The notes: generated by a model not told the origin, from the sequence alone. DNA of 64,000 nucleotides from Streptomyces sp. DG2A-72 (GCF_030499575.1 NZ_JASTLC010000001.1:6658001-6722000), one strand, 5' to 3'; positions 24,760 to 35,658 are shown, numbered from the stretch's first letter. A program made the numbers and translations.

Positions 24760-25863
24760 ATGGACGAACCGACAGCCGCCGATGGTCAGGTCCCGCCACA
24801 GGGGCCACCCGCACTCGACGACGAAAGCGGCACGCGTGGTGCGGGTGGGAACAAATGGCTCCGCCGTGCCCGTCGCACCGTCCTGGCCGTCCTCCTGCTC
24901 ATCCTCCTTCCCACCCTCGCCGCCGAAACAGCCCTCTACATCAACCACACCGGCGACATGGCCCCCGGCACCCACACCCGCAACCGCGACGCGATCTGGC
25001 TCGGTCACGCCTGGGTGGACGGCCGTAAGAAGGACGCCGACGTGACCGCGCTGGCCCGGCAACTCGACACCACCGGCATCAGGGACCTCTACGTCCACGC
25101 GGGCCCCCTGGAACACGACGGAACGCTGCCGGAGTCGTCGTACCCGAGGGCGCGTTGGTTCATCGACGCGGTGCACAAGGAGATGCCCGGCATCCGGGTG
25201 CAGGCCTGGCTCGGCGACGTGCTGGCCACCGAGAGCCCCGACGGCATGCGGCTCGAGCGACCGGAGACGCGCGCGGCGGTCGTCGGCTCGACCCGCCAGA
25301 TCCTCGCGGCCGGCTTCGACGGCGTCCACTTCGACCTGGAGCCCCTCCACTCGGACGACGGCAACTACCTCACGCTCCTCGACGCCCTGCACCGCGTCAC
25401 GAGCGCCCAGAACGCGCCCCTCTCCGTCGCCGCCCACCAGATCGACCCGCTCCCCGGCTTCCACTCCTTCTGGGGCACGACCACCGGCCACCCCAAGTGG
25501 TGGTCGCAGAAGTTCTTCGGCCAGGTGGCCCGCCGCGTCGACCAGATCGCCGTCATGTCGTACGACACCATGCAGCCGCTGCAGAGCACCTACGGCGGCT
25601 ATGTCGCCCAGCAGACCTCCCTCGCCCTGGAGGTCACCCCGCCCACCACCGACCTCCTGATGGGCCTGCCGTTCTTCCACGAGAACCGGTTCGGCCACTG
25701 GGCCCACGCCGAGACCGTGCCCGCCGCCGTACGCGGTGTCCGCCTCGGTCTGTCCCGCACGGATGCGGACCGCCGCAACTTCGGCGTGGCGCTCTACGTC
25801 GACTTCGCGGCGACCGCGGATGACTGGACGGCGTACCGGGTTGCCTGGGTGGCAAAGCCTTGA
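24760..25863 (+). CDS. Membrane-anchored GH18-like glycoside hydrolase fold protein
   Basis: This 367-residue protein has a cytoplasmic Pro/Gly-rich N-terminus, a single transmembrane helix (about 40-58) and a large outside domain. The motif FDGVHFDLEP, with Glu194, matches the DG-x-x-x-D-x-E core of GH18 chitinase-like barrels; YVHAGPLE and VAVMSYDTM-like strands (QIAVMSYDTMQP) fit the same fold. It may cleave or bind a cell-surface glycan, but the substrate is unknown and remote relatives of this fold can be inactive. ATG at 24760 follows GGGAGGGG. It is divergent from the repeat protein gene, 86 bases apart, so the two share a control region. Confidence 0.8.
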   Translation: MDEPTAADGQVPPQGPPALDDESGTRGAGGNKWLRRARRTVLAVLLLILLPTLAAETALYINHTGDMAPGTHTRNRDAIWLGHAWVDGRKKDADVTALARQLDTTGIRDLYVHAGPLEHDGTLPESSYPRARWFIDAVHKEMPGIRVQAWLGDVLATESPDGMRLERPETRAAVVGSTRQILAAGFDGVHFDLEPLHSDDGNYLTLLDALHRVTSAQNAPLSVAAHQIDPLPGFHSFWGTTTGHPKWWSQKFFGQVARRVDQIAVMSYDTMQPLQSTYGGYVAQQTSLALEVTPPTTDLLMGLPFFHENRFGHWAHAETVPAAVRGVRLGLSRTDADRRNFGVALYVDFAATADDWTAYRVAWVAKP

Positions 25864-25940
25864 CCAGCATCTTCCTTTGACTTAACCGTTCCGTTGCCTT
25901 TTTGTCATGCGGCCTTTCCCCGCAAGGGTCCTTCAGTTTG

Positions 25941-25969
25941 TTGTGAATGTGCTGTGGCGCCCCTAGGGT
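25941..25969 (+). promoter_or_regulatory. Vegetative promoter for the methyltransferase gene
   Basis: TTGTGA (25941-25946), a 17-bp spacer and TAGGGT (25964-25969) match the Streptomyces HrdB-type consensus well, 33 bases before the ATG. The region is locally T-rich. Confidence 0.7.
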
Positions 25970-26002
25970 CCACATCTCCTATCCCTGTGAGGTCGCACAT
26001 TT

Positions 26003-26926
26003 ATGCGAGCGCTAATCACCAGCAAGGCCGCCCGGCGCGCACTGCGCCCGATCGCCGAACTCATCGACCAGCGCATCGAACGTCAAGTCCGCCGTGTCGT
26101 CGAGGAGTCCGCCCGGGCCGACGTGACGCAGGAGGAACTGAAGAAGCTGCGTAACCGTCAGCGGCCACTGGAGCTGTTCTTCGACGGGACCGGACGGGGC
26201 GCGTCGCGGCTGCCGTCGGCGCCCCATCTCAACCGCACCATCGCGGAGTTGGCGGAGGTGTCCGGCGGGGACAGGGATGCCGCCGAGCGCAGTGTGGCCC
26301 AGGCGTTCCGGCTGCTCATCGCGATGGAGGCGCTCGGCGTCGGCCGTATCGCGGGCGGCACGATGAACATCGTCGGCAAGCTGTCCGCCGTACCGCTGCT
26401 CGACCCGCCGAACGACGAGATCCTTGAAATCGGCACGCTGTACGGGATGTTCGGTGCCGCTCTCATCCGGATGATGGAGCGGGCCGGGCGTGCGCCCAGC
26501 CTGACCATCGTCGATCCGCTCGCCGGAACGCAGCTGCAGCCCGGCGCCACCATGGGCACCGACGCCTCCGGCACCCCGGTGAACGGCGCCGCCGTACGCA
26601 CCAATCTGGCCCTCGCGGGCGCGGCCGGTGCCGCCGCCCGGATCCAGCAGGGCTTCTCGGAGGACCCCGAGGTGCGTGCCCTGGTCGCCGACCGCGCCTA
26701 CGGCGTGATCATCGTCGACGGTGACCACTCCGCCGCCGGTGTCGCCGCCGACCTGGAGTGGGCCGAGCAGATCGTCGCGCCCGGCGGCATCGTCGTACTC
26801 GACGATTTCGGGCACCCCAAGTGGCCCGGGATCAAGGAGGCTTTCGAGAAGCACATGACCACGGACACCCGGTTCACGTACCTGGGTCAGGTGGCCCACT
26901 CGGGGTATCTGCGAGCCCAGGCGTAG
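26003..26926 (+). CDS. Class I SAM-dependent methyltransferase
   Basis: The 307-residue protein has an N-terminal helical part (about 1-90) and a Rossmann methyltransferase domain. Motif I is EILEIGTLYGMFGAAL (near residue 140), then the acidic end of strand 2 at LTIVDPLAG, and later VIIVDGDHSAAGVAADLEWA with GGIVVLDDF, all features of the Methyltransf_24 group that includes sugar and small-molecule O-methyltransferases. A good promoter lies just upstream. It is convergent with the sdh operon, only six bases from the iron-sulfur subunit stop, with no hairpin between. The substrate is unknown. Confidence 0.85.
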   Translation: MRALITSKAARRALRPIAELIDQRIERQVRRVVEESARADVTQEELKKLRNRQRPLELFFDGTGRGASRLPSAPHLNRTIAELAEVSGGDRDAAERSVAQAFRLLIAMEALGVGRIAGGTMNIVGKLSAVPLLDPPNDEILEIGTLYGMFGAALIRMMERAGRAPSLTIVDPLAGTQLQPGATMGTDASGTPVNGAAVRTNLALAGAAGAAARIQQGFSEDPEVRALVADRAYGVIIVDGDHSAAGVAADLEWAEQIVAPGGIVVLDDFGHPKWPGIKEAFEKHMTTDTRFTYLGQVAHSGYLRAQA

Positions 26927-26932
26927 TACGCC

Positions 26933-27700
26933 TCAGGAACGCCGCCGGATCTTGTTCCCGAGCCACACCAGGGGGTCGTACTTGCGGTCGACCGCTCGTT
27001 CCTTCAACGGGATCAGCGCATTGTCCGTGATCTTGATGCCCTCGGGGCAGACCTCCGTGCAGCACTTGGTGATGTTGCAGTAGCCGAGACCGTGTTCGTC
27101 CTGGGCGGTGCGTTTGCGGTCCAGGCCGGACTCGGCTGCGGCGTCCAGCGGGTGCATGTCGAGCTCCGCGACCCGCATGAGGAAGCGGGGCCCGGCGAAC
27201 GCCGGCTTGTTCTCCTCGTGGTCGCGGACGACATGGCAGGTGTCCTGGCACAGAAAGCACTCGATGCACTTGCGGAACTCCTGGGAGCGGTCCACGTCCT
27301 CCTGCATCATCCGGTACTCGCCCGGCCCGAGACCGTCGGGCGGTACGAAGGACGGGATCTCGCGCGCCTTGGTGTAGTTGAAGCCGACGTCCGTGACGAG
27401 GTCGCGGACGACCGGGAACGCGCGCAGGGGCGTGACCGTGATCGTCTCGTCCGGCGTGAAGACGGACATGCGGGTCATGCACATCAGCCGGGGCCGGCCG
27501 TTGATCTCCGCCGAGCACGAACCGCACTTGCCCGCCTTGCAGTTCCAGCGGACGGCCAGGTCGGGCGCCTGGGTGGCCTGGAGGCGGTGGATGATGTCCA
27601 GGACCACCTCGCCGTCGTTGACCTCGACCTTGAAGTCCTCCAGGCCGCCGCCCTTGATGTCACCCCGCCACACCTTGAAGCGGGCCTCGTAGCTGCTCAC
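26933..27700 (-). CDS. sdhB: Succinate dehydrogenase/fumarate reductase iron-sulfur subunit
   Basis: The 255-residue electron-transfer subunit carries all cluster ligands: Cys54, 59, 62 and 74 for the [2Fe-2S] centre (CKAGKCGSC and a following Cys), Cys145/148/151/155 (CIECFLCQDTC) and Cys208/214/218 region (CNITKCCTEVCPE) for the [4Fe-4S] and [3Fe-4S] centres. It passes electrons from the flavoprotein to the membrane subunit. GTG at 27700 overlaps the stop of the flavoprotein gene, so translation is coupled. Length and operon order fit the Sdh1-type enzyme of actinobacteria. Confidence 0.95.
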   Translation of the reverse strand: MSSYEARFKVWRGDIKGGGLEDFKVEVNDGEVVLDIIHRLQATQAPDLAVRWNCKAGKCGSCSAEINGRPRLMCMTRMSVFTPDETITVTPLRAFPVVRDLVTDVGFNYTKAREIPSFVPPDGLGPGEYRMMQEDVDRSQEFRKCIECFLCQDTCHVVRDHEENKPAFAGPRFLMRVAELDMHPLDAAAESGLDRKRTAQDEHGLGYCNITKCCTEVCPEGIKITDNALIPLKERAVDRKYDPLVWLGNKIRRRS

Positions 27701-29625
27701 TCGTAGAGCTCCTCTTCGGCGAGGTACTTGACCAGCTCCTCCTTGTCGAAGAGGGCGAGCAGGTCGGAGCGGATGGGTTCGGTGGTCTCGCGCAGCAGGT
27801 CGATCTGACCGCGCACCGGGTCCGTGGCCGCCAACCCGCCGGAGGGGTCGGCCAGTTGGCACAGCAGGTTGATGTTGCGCCACTTGCGGTCCATCGTCGG
27901 ATGGTCCTCGCGGGTGTGGCCGCCGCGTGACTCGGTGCGCTCCAGCGCCGCCCGTGCCACGCATTCGCTGACCAGCAGCATGTTCCGCAGGTCCAGGGCG
28001 AGATGCCAGCCCGGGTTGAACTGGCGGTGCCCCTCGACACCGGCCCGCCGGGCCCGTACGCGCAACTCGGCGAGCTTGTCCAGCGCGTGCTGCATCTCGC
28101 CCTCGCGGCGGATGATGCCGACCAGGTCGTTCATGGTCTGCTGGAGTTCCTGGTGGAGGGTGTACGGGTTCTCCGGCGTGCCCTCTTCGGGGCCCTCCGC
28201 GGAGAACGGGCGCAGTGCCTCCGCCGCCGCCGAGTCGATCTGGACGTCGTCCACCGGCGGGCGCTCGAAGGCCTGCGCCGCCGCGTACTCCGCCGCGTGC
28301 CAGCCCGCCCGGCGTCCGAACACCAGCAGGTCGGAGAGCGAGTTGCCGCCCAGCCGGTTGGAGCCGTGCATACCGCCGGCCACCTCACCGGCCGCGTACA
28401 GCCCCGGCACCCCGCGCGTGGCCGCCGTGTCGGACTCGACCGCGATGCCGCCCATCACGTAGTGACAGGTCGGCCCGACCTCCATCGCCTCCGCCGTGAT
28501 GTCGACGTCGGCCAGCTCCTTGAACTGGTGGTACATGGACGGCAGCCGTCGCTTGATCACCTCGGCGGGCATCCGCGTCGACACGTCCAGGAACACGCCG
28601 CCGTGCGGAGAGCCGCGGCCCGCCTTCACCTCGGAGTTGATCGCGCGGGCGACTTCGTCGCGCGGAAGCAGCTCAGGCGGGCGCCGGTTGTTGTCCGGGT
28701 CGTCGTACCAGCGGTCGCCCTCCTCCTCCGACTCGGCGTACTTCTCCTTGAAGACGTCGGGGATGTAGTCGAACATGAACCGCTTGCCGTCGGAGTTGCG
28801 CAGCACCCCTCCGTCGCCGCGCACCGACTCCGTGACGAGGATGCCCTTCACCGACGGCGGCCAGACCATGCCCGTCGGGTGGAACTGCACGAACTCCATG
28901 TTCAGCAGGGGCGCGCCCGCGAGCAGCGCCAGCGCATGTCCGTCGCCCGTGTACTCCCACGAGTTCGACGTCACCTTGAAGGACTTGCCGATCCCGCCCG
29001 TCGCGATCACGACAGCGGGCGCTTCCAGAACGAAGAAACGGCCGGTCTCACGGTCGTAGGCGAAGGCCCCGGAGACTCGATTGCCGTCTTTCAGCACCCG
29101 GGTGACCGTGCACTCCTGAAAGACCTTCAGGCGGGACTCGTAGTCCCCGGTCTCCTTCTTGTCCTGCTGCTGCAAGGAGACGATCTTCTGCTGGAGCGTC
29201 CTGATCAGCTCCAGGCCGGTGCGGTCGCCGACGTGGGCGAGGCGCGGGTACTCGTGGCCGCCGAAGTTGCGCTGCGAGATCCGGCCGTCCTTCGTACGGT
29301 CGAACAGGGCGCCCCAGGTCTCCAGCTCCCACACGCGATCCGGCGCCTCCTGGGCGTGCAGCTCGGCCATCCGCCACTGGTTGAGGAACTTGCCGCCGCG
29401 CAGGGTGTCACGGAAGTGCACCTGCCAGTTGTCGTGCGGGTTCGCGTTGGCCATCGCGGCGGCGATGCCGCCCTCCGCCATCACCGTGTGCGCCTTGCCG
29501 AACAACGACTTGCAGATCACGGCCGTACGGGCGCCCCGCTCGCGCGCCTCGATCGCCGCCCTGAGGCCTGCGCCCCCGGCGCCGACCACGACGACGTCCC
29601 ACTCCTGTCGGTCCACCACGGACAT
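27697..29625 (-). CDS. sdhA: Succinate dehydrogenase/fumarate reductase flavoprotein subunit
   Basis: The 642-residue subunit oxidises succinate to fumarate (or the reverse). It has the FAD-binding VVVGAGGAGLRAAIEA at about 12-27, the HTVMAEGGIAAA segment bearing the histidine for covalent FAD, GGHEYPRLAHVGDRTG and SVRGDGGVLRN active-site loops, and MHGSNRLGGNSLSDLLVFG near the second FAD contact. Its ATG shares a base with the stop of the membrane subunit gene (TGATG), and its own stop overlaps the iron-sulfur subunit start. The three genes form one operon read right to left. Confidence 0.96.
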   Translation of the reverse strand: MSVVDRQEWDVVVVGAGGAGLRAAIEARERGARTAVICKSLFGKAHTVMAEGGIAAAMANANPHDNWQVHFRDTLRGGKFLNQWRMAELHAQEAPDRVWELETWGALFDRTKDGRISQRNFGGHEYPRLAHVGDRTGLELIRTLQQKIVSLQQQDKKETGDYESRLKVFQECTVTRVLKDGNRVSGAFAYDRETGRFFVLEAPAVVIATGGIGKSFKVTSNSWEYTGDGHALALLAGAPLLNMEFVQFHPTGMVWPPSVKGILVTESVRGDGGVLRNSDGKRFMFDYIPDVFKEKYAESEEEGDRWYDDPDNNRRPPELLPRDEVARAINSEVKAGRGSPHGGVFLDVSTRMPAEVIKRRLPSMYHQFKELADVDITAEAMEVGPTCHYVMGGIAVESDTAATRGVPGLYAAGEVAGGMHGSNRLGGNSLSDLLVFGRRAGWHAAEYAAAQAFERPPVDDVQIDSAAAEALRPFSAEGPEEGTPENPYTLHQELQQTMNDLVGIIRREGEMQHALDKLAELRVRARRAGVEGHRQFNPGWHLALDLRNMLLVSECVARAALERTESRGGHTREDHPTMDRKWRNINLLCQLADPSGGLAATDPVRGQIDLLRETTEPIRSDLLALFDKEELVKYLAEEELYE

Positions 29626-30461
29626 CAGAAAAACCTCGGATCATCAAAGGCGCCGGACGCGACGAGATAGACGTAGAAGTCGGCGAGCGCCACGCTCACC
29701 AACGACGCCCAGGCGAGCAGCATGTGACGGTCATTCAGCTTCCCCACCCACTGCCACATGCGGTAGCGCACGGGATGCTTGGAGAAGTGCTTGAGCTTGC
29801 CGCCGACGATGTGCCGGCAGGAGTGGCAGGAGATCGTGTACGCCCAGATCAGCACGATGTTGACCAGGAAGACGAGCGTGCCGAGGCCCATGTGGCCCCA
29901 CTCGTAGTTCTCGTCGCGGAAGGCGAGCACGGTGTCGTACGTCAGAATCCCGGCGACCAGGATCGCGGCGTAGAAGAAGTACCGGTGGAGGTTCTGCAGG
30001 ATCAGCGGGAAGCGGGTCTCACCCGAGTACTTCTTGTGCGGCTCCGCCACCGCGCAGGCCGGGGGCGAGGCCCAGAAGCCCCGGTAGTAGGCCTTGCGGT
30101 AGTAGTAGCAGGTCAGGCGGAAACCGAGCGGGAAGATCAGGATGATGATCGCGGGGGAGATGCCCCACCAGCCGCCGAAGATCTCCCAGTTGGGGCCGGC
30201 GTGCATCGGCTCGCAGCGCTCCGCCAGACAGGGGGAGTAGAACGGCGAGACATACGGCGCCGCGTAGTAGTCCGCGTCGGCGAAGGCCCGCCACGTCGAG
30301 TAGACGATGAACGCGAGCAGACCGGCCGTGGTGACGGCGGGCGCCAGCCACCAGCGGTCGGTCCGCAGATGCGGGGCGTCGATCGCGGCGCGCGTACCGG
30401 TGCGTACGCCGCCGCCGACGGGATGGGGTTCAGTTGTCGGTGGTTCCGTACCAGTGGCCAA
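29625..30461 (-). CDS. Succinate dehydrogenase membrane subunit (Sdh1 type)
   Basis: The 278-residue membrane protein has five to six hydrophobic helices with several histidines suited to haem or quinone sites (NLHRYFFYAAILVAGI, SCHSCRHIVGG, HFSKHPVRYRMW). It is longer than the usual SdhC or SdhD and matches the single-gene anchor of mycobacterial and streptomycete Sdh1 (the Rv0249c class). It should hand electrons to menaquinone. The start appears to be TTG at 30461, with GGAG seven bases upstream; a nearby ATG is out of frame. It is the first of three coupled sdh genes and lies 44 bases after a small gene of unknown function. Confidence 0.9.
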   Translation of the reverse strand: MATGTEPPTTEPHPVGGGVRTGTRAAIDAPHLRTDRWWLAPAVTTAGLLAFIVYSTWRAFADADYYAAPYVSPFYSPCLAERCEPMHAGPNWEIFGGWWGISPAIIILIFPLGFRLTCYYYRKAYYRGFWASPPACAVAEPHKKYSGETRFPLILQNLHRYFFYAAILVAGILTYDTVLAFRDENYEWGHMGLGTLVFLVNIVLIWAYTISCHSCRHIVGGKLKHFSKHPVRYRMWQWVGKLNDRHMLLAWASLVSVALADFYVYLVASGAFDDPRFF

Positions 30462-30505
30462 CTCATGACTCCGGTCGGTTCGATCGGCTCGAACGGTTCG
30501 AGGGT

Positions 30506-30796
30506 TCAGGGGGCGTGGCGGTCACGGGCGCCGAGTCCCTCGTCGTCCGTGTCGATCCACAGAGAGTCGTCGTACGGGGTGTCGGGGATGGTGACGAGAT
30601 CGGGGCGCTTGGGCGCCGTGGGGGCGGAGGCCGCCTCCTTCAGCAGCGCGGCGCTCTCGCGCAGGTGATCGCAGTCGGTGCGGACCCGGCGGATGTCCAG
30701 CCCGCCGCTGCCCATGTGCTGTTCCAGGCGGCTGACGGCCCTGGACAGGTCGTCGAGGCTGCGCTGGATGGACGTCAGTTCGTCGTGCACGGACAT
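30506..30796 (-). CDS. Small coiled-coil protein upstream of the sdh operon
   Basis: The 96-residue product has an N-terminal heptad-rich helix (DELTSIQRSLDDLSRAVSRL), a second helix (TDCDHLRESAALLKEA) and an acidic tail (DDSLWIDTDDEGLG). No signal peptide or membrane segment is present. It precedes the succinate dehydrogenase membrane subunit gene by 44 bases on the same strand and is probably its first co-transcribed gene. I do not recognise a family; an assembly or regulatory role with the dehydrogenase is only a guess from position. Confidence 0.8.
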   Translation of the reverse strand: MSVHDELTSIQRSLDDLSRAVSRLEQHMGSGGLDIRRVRTDCDHLRESAALLKEAASAPTAPKRPDLVTIPDTPYDDSLWIDTDDEGLGARDRHAP

Positions 30797-31061
30797 GACG
30801 TTTCCTCACTTCCGTAGGCCGGGCGGCCCTGGGCGGCAACGTTCATGCGCCTGCGAGTGTTGCGCGTCACACCTGCCGGTGGGAAGTCGTGTGCACCGAT
30901 TGGCTGAGGTCCGTTGGGCCGAGTGGGTGGGCTTCCGACACCACCTCGCCGTGTCGCACTGCGTTGCCGAACCCTTTCCTCTTCAGTGACCGCATACGTG
31001 TGATCAGCTCCATATACCGCCAAAAGTGATCATAACGCCCTGTGGCCCTCGGAGGTAAGAG

Positions 31062-33242
31062 ATGTCCCACCCTGAGCTGTGGTTGGGCAGCGCCCCGAAG
31101 GGGCGCGGGACTGTGATCGATTTCCGGCTACCGCCGGGTGGGCGCGACCAGCCACGACGGACCCGCAGCCGATCGACGGCCATTCGCGGCACTACGGCCT
31201 TCCTGAGCGCGAGCGCCCTCGCGCTCACCGGATGCAGCTCCGAGGACCCGGCCGGCAAACCGCTCGCCGGGCAGGACATCGCGCCCGCCGCCCGCGCCCA
31301 GGTCGCCGACGGCGGCACCCTGCGCTGGGCCGTGGACTCCGTACCGGAGACCCTGAACACCTTCCAGGCCGACGCCGACGCCACCACCAGCCGCGTCGCC
31401 CAGGCCGTCCTGCCGTCGATGTTCCGGCTGGACGCGAAGGGGAGCCCGCGGATCAACCCCGGGTACCTGGAGTCCGCGAAGGTCGTCGACACCGAGCCCA
31501 AGCAGGTCGTCCTCTACAAGCTCAACCAGCAGGCCGTGTGGAGCAACGGCCGGGAGATCGGCGCCGCCGACTTCGCCGCCCAGTGGCGCGCCCTGTCCGG
31601 CAAGGACAGCTCCTACTGGACCGCCCGCAACGCCGGCTACGACCGCATCGAGCGGATCCAGCGCGGCGCCAACGACCTCGAGGTCAAGGTCACCTTCGCC
31701 CGGCCCTACGCCGACTGGCGGTCGCTGTTCACACCGCTGTACCCGAAGGAGGTCATGGGCACGCCGGACTCCTTCAACGACGGAGCGCGGCGCAAGCTCA
31801 AGGTCACGGCCGGTCCCTTCATGGTGAAGAAGATCGACCGCAAGGCCGACCGGATCACCCTCACCCGCAATCCGCGCTGGTGGGGACGGCCCGCCAAGCT
31901 CTCCCAGATCGTGCTGCGCTCCGTACCGCGCGACGAGCGCGCCGACGAGCTGGCCGAGGGCAAGCTGGACCTGGCCGAGATCGAGCCCGACCTGTCGCAC
32001 CGCATCGTCCTCGCCGCCCGCCCGCAGGGCACCGGCACGCCGCTCCAGGGCCCCGACGGCTCGGACGACTCGGACGACTCGAAGGCCCTGCGCGGCTTCG
32101 AGGTCCGCAAGGCCTTCGAGCCCGCCTACACCCAGCTCGCCCTCAACGGCGCCGACGGCCCGCTCGCCGACGAGCGCGTCCGCCGCGCGGTGGCCCGCGC
32201 CCTGGACCGCGAGGAGCTGGCCAAGGCCGTCCTCAAGCCGCTGGGCCTGCCCGCCGTCCCCGTCGGCAGCCACCTCGCCCTCTCCGGCCAGCCCGCCTAC
32301 GCCGACAACAGCGACGCCCTCGGCGGCCAGGACACCAAGGAGGCCCAGGCGCTGCTCGCGGACGCCGGGTGGGTGCGGGGCGGGCCCGTCACGGAGCAGC
32401 AGGAGAAGGGCGAGAAGGCGGCCGGCTCCAAGGGAAGGAAGTCCGAGGATGAGTCACAGGGCGGCGACGACGGGACGCACATCGTCGGCGAGGACAACAA
32501 GGCGCGCGCGGCGGACCGCAAGGCGCCGGGCGAGGCCGACCGGGAGAAGAAGCACCCCGAGAAGCGCAAGGAACACTTCGCCCAGGACGGCAGGCAGCAG
32601 CTGAAGCAGGGCGGTGCGCCCGGCGCGTACGCCCCCATGGGCACCGCCGCTCCCGCCGCCGCGCCGGCCGGCCCGCTCGCGAAGAACGGCAAGCCGCTCA
32701 CCCTCACCTTCGTCCTTCCAACGGGCGACGGCTCGGAGACCCTCCGCACGGTGGCCGACCGAACCCGGCGGATGCTGGACCGGGTGGGCATCCGCACCAA
32801 GCTGAAGAAGGTCTCCGACGACAGCTACTTCAAGGACCACATCGCCTCCGGCGAGTACGACCTCGCCCTCTACTCCTGGCCCTCCTCCGCCTTCCCCGCC
32901 ACCGACGCCCGCCCCATCTACGCCAAGCCCGTCCCCGCCGCCGACGGCTCCCTGAACGTCGAGCAGAACTACACCCGCGTCGGCACCGACCAGGTCGACC
33001 AGCTCTTCGACCAGGCCCTCTCCACACTGGACGAGTCCGAGTCCCGCAGCCTCATCCGCAAGGCCGACTCCCGCATCTGGGCCACCGCCGCGTCGATTCC
33101 GCTGTACCAGCGCCCTCAACTGACGGCGGCGAAGAGGAGCGTGGTCAACGCGGGGGCCTTCGGCTTCCAGACGCCGGTATATGAGGACATGGGGTTCTTG
33201 AAGAAGGGGGCTAGGGCATCGGCCAGCGCATCGGAAAAGTAG
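31062..33242 (+). CDS. Orphan family 5 (peptide-type) ABC substrate-binding lipoprotein
   Basis: The 726-residue protein has a lipobox ending ALALTGC at about residue 57, then a solute-binding family 5 domain: DSVPETLNTFQADADATTSR, TFARPYADWRSLFTPLYP, and later DLALYSWPSSAFPATDARPI. A hydrophilic Lys/Glu/Asp-rich insert (about residues 440-545) divides the two halves and is absent from usual members. ATG at 31062 follows GGAGG at six bases. The first 36 codons run through a common Streptomyces intergenic element (31090-31169), which lengthens the n-region of the signal peptide. No permease gene is adjacent, so it probably serves one of the downstream peptide transporters. Confidence 0.9.
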   Translation: MSHPELWLGSAPKGRGTVIDFRLPPGGRDQPRRTRSRSTAIRGTTAFLSASALALTGCSSEDPAGKPLAGQDIAPAARAQVADGGTLRWAVDSVPETLNTFQADADATTSRVAQAVLPSMFRLDAKGSPRINPGYLESAKVVDTEPKQVVLYKLNQQAVWSNGREIGAADFAAQWRALSGKDSSYWTARNAGYDRIERIQRGANDLEVKVTFARPYADWRSLFTPLYPKEVMGTPDSFNDGARRKLKVTAGPFMVKKIDRKADRITLTRNPRWWGRPAKLSQIVLRSVPRDERADELAEGKLDLAEIEPDLSHRIVLAARPQGTGTPLQGPDGSDDSDDSKALRGFEVRKAFEPAYTQLALNGADGPLADERVRRAVARALDREELAKAVLKPLGLPAVPVGSHLALSGQPAYADNSDALGGQDTKEAQALLADAGWVRGGPVTEQQEKGEKAAGSKGRKSEDESQGGDDGTHIVGEDNKARAADRKAPGEADREKKHPEKRKEHFAQDGRQQLKQGGAPGAYAPMGTAAPAAAPAGPLAKNGKPLTLTFVLPTGDGSETLRTVADRTRRMLDRVGIRTKLKKVSDDSYFKDHIASGEYDLALYSWPSSAFPATDARPIYAKPVPAADGSLNVEQNYTRVGTDQVDQLFDQALSTLDESESRSLIRKADSRIWATAASIPLYQRPQLTAAKRSVVNAGAFGFQTPVYEDMGFLKKGARASASASEK
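31090..31169 (+). repeat. Common Streptomyces intergenic element, long variant, inside coding sequence
   Basis: The hairpin GCGCCCCGAAGGGGCGC opens the element, followed by a variable middle and the GGCGCGACCAGCCACGACGG end. Other copies here are intergenic (11589-11618, 18441-18469), but this one lies within codons 10-36 of the lipoprotein gene. Confidence 0.75.
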
Positions 33243-33750
33243 GGCCCACGGTTCCGCGAGGGCTCCGGCGACGAGGAGGAGCTTTGAACCAGCCCGGTTG
33301 ACGGTCAACGTCAAGGAGACAGTGCGTGCTTGGTTCTCGCGACGCACTGGCCGCAGCGCATCCGATCGGGAGGTACCGGATGACGGTTTCGCCCTCGGTG
33401 AGGCCGTACGAAAGCAGCGGCAGGATCTCGGGCTGTCCCATCGGGCACGCAGAAAGTGGGACCGTCCCGGTCGACGGCACCCTCGAATGCGATACGAAGA
33501 CGGAGATCGACGGCAACACCGCCGGACAGGAAGCCGCACGCCTCGGCCGCGGGGCGGACTCGGCAGCCGCCAAAGGCGCCTGACCAGGAACGGAGGCACT
33601 CCGGTGCCCAGGTCACACGGTCCCGCGGAGGCCCTCACCGCGGGATCCCCGTACGATGGGGTAAGGCCGTGGCATGTTCAGCCCGGCAGGGCCCGCGTGA
33701 CACAGACGTACGCGTAGGCCGTCCTCACCACTCCGGGAGTACGCCACATC
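33243..33750. other. Region between the lipoprotein gene and typA
   Basis: This 508-base stretch contains a small ORF (33380-33583) with a strong ribosome binding site and an 8-bp stem (TCCCGCGG/CCGCGGGA, 33621-33645) followed by TACGAT (33652-33657), a possible -10 box for typA. No other gene was seen. Confidence 0.45.
33380..33583 (+). CDS. Short ORF of unknown function with strong ribosome binding site
   Basis: The 67-residue product begins MTVSPSVRPYESSGRISGCP and has two cysteines, an acidic/threonine-rich middle and an Ala/Gly-rich end; no signal peptide, membrane segment or known motif is visible. GGGAGG lies six bases before the ATG, which is the main reason to treat it as coding. 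It stands alone between the orphan lipoprotein and typA. It could be a small regulatory protein, a peptide precursor or a non-coding transcript. Confidence 0.45.
   Translation: MTVSPSVRPYESSGRISGCPIGHAESGTVPVDGTLECDTKTEIDGNTAGQEAARLGRGADSAAAKGA

Positions 33751-35658
<1,908 letters not shown>

Noticed and set aside
31113..31115. GTG inside the repeat as start of the orphan lipoprotein
   Set aside because: No ribosome binding site precedes it, whereas ATG at 31062 has GGAGG at six bases.
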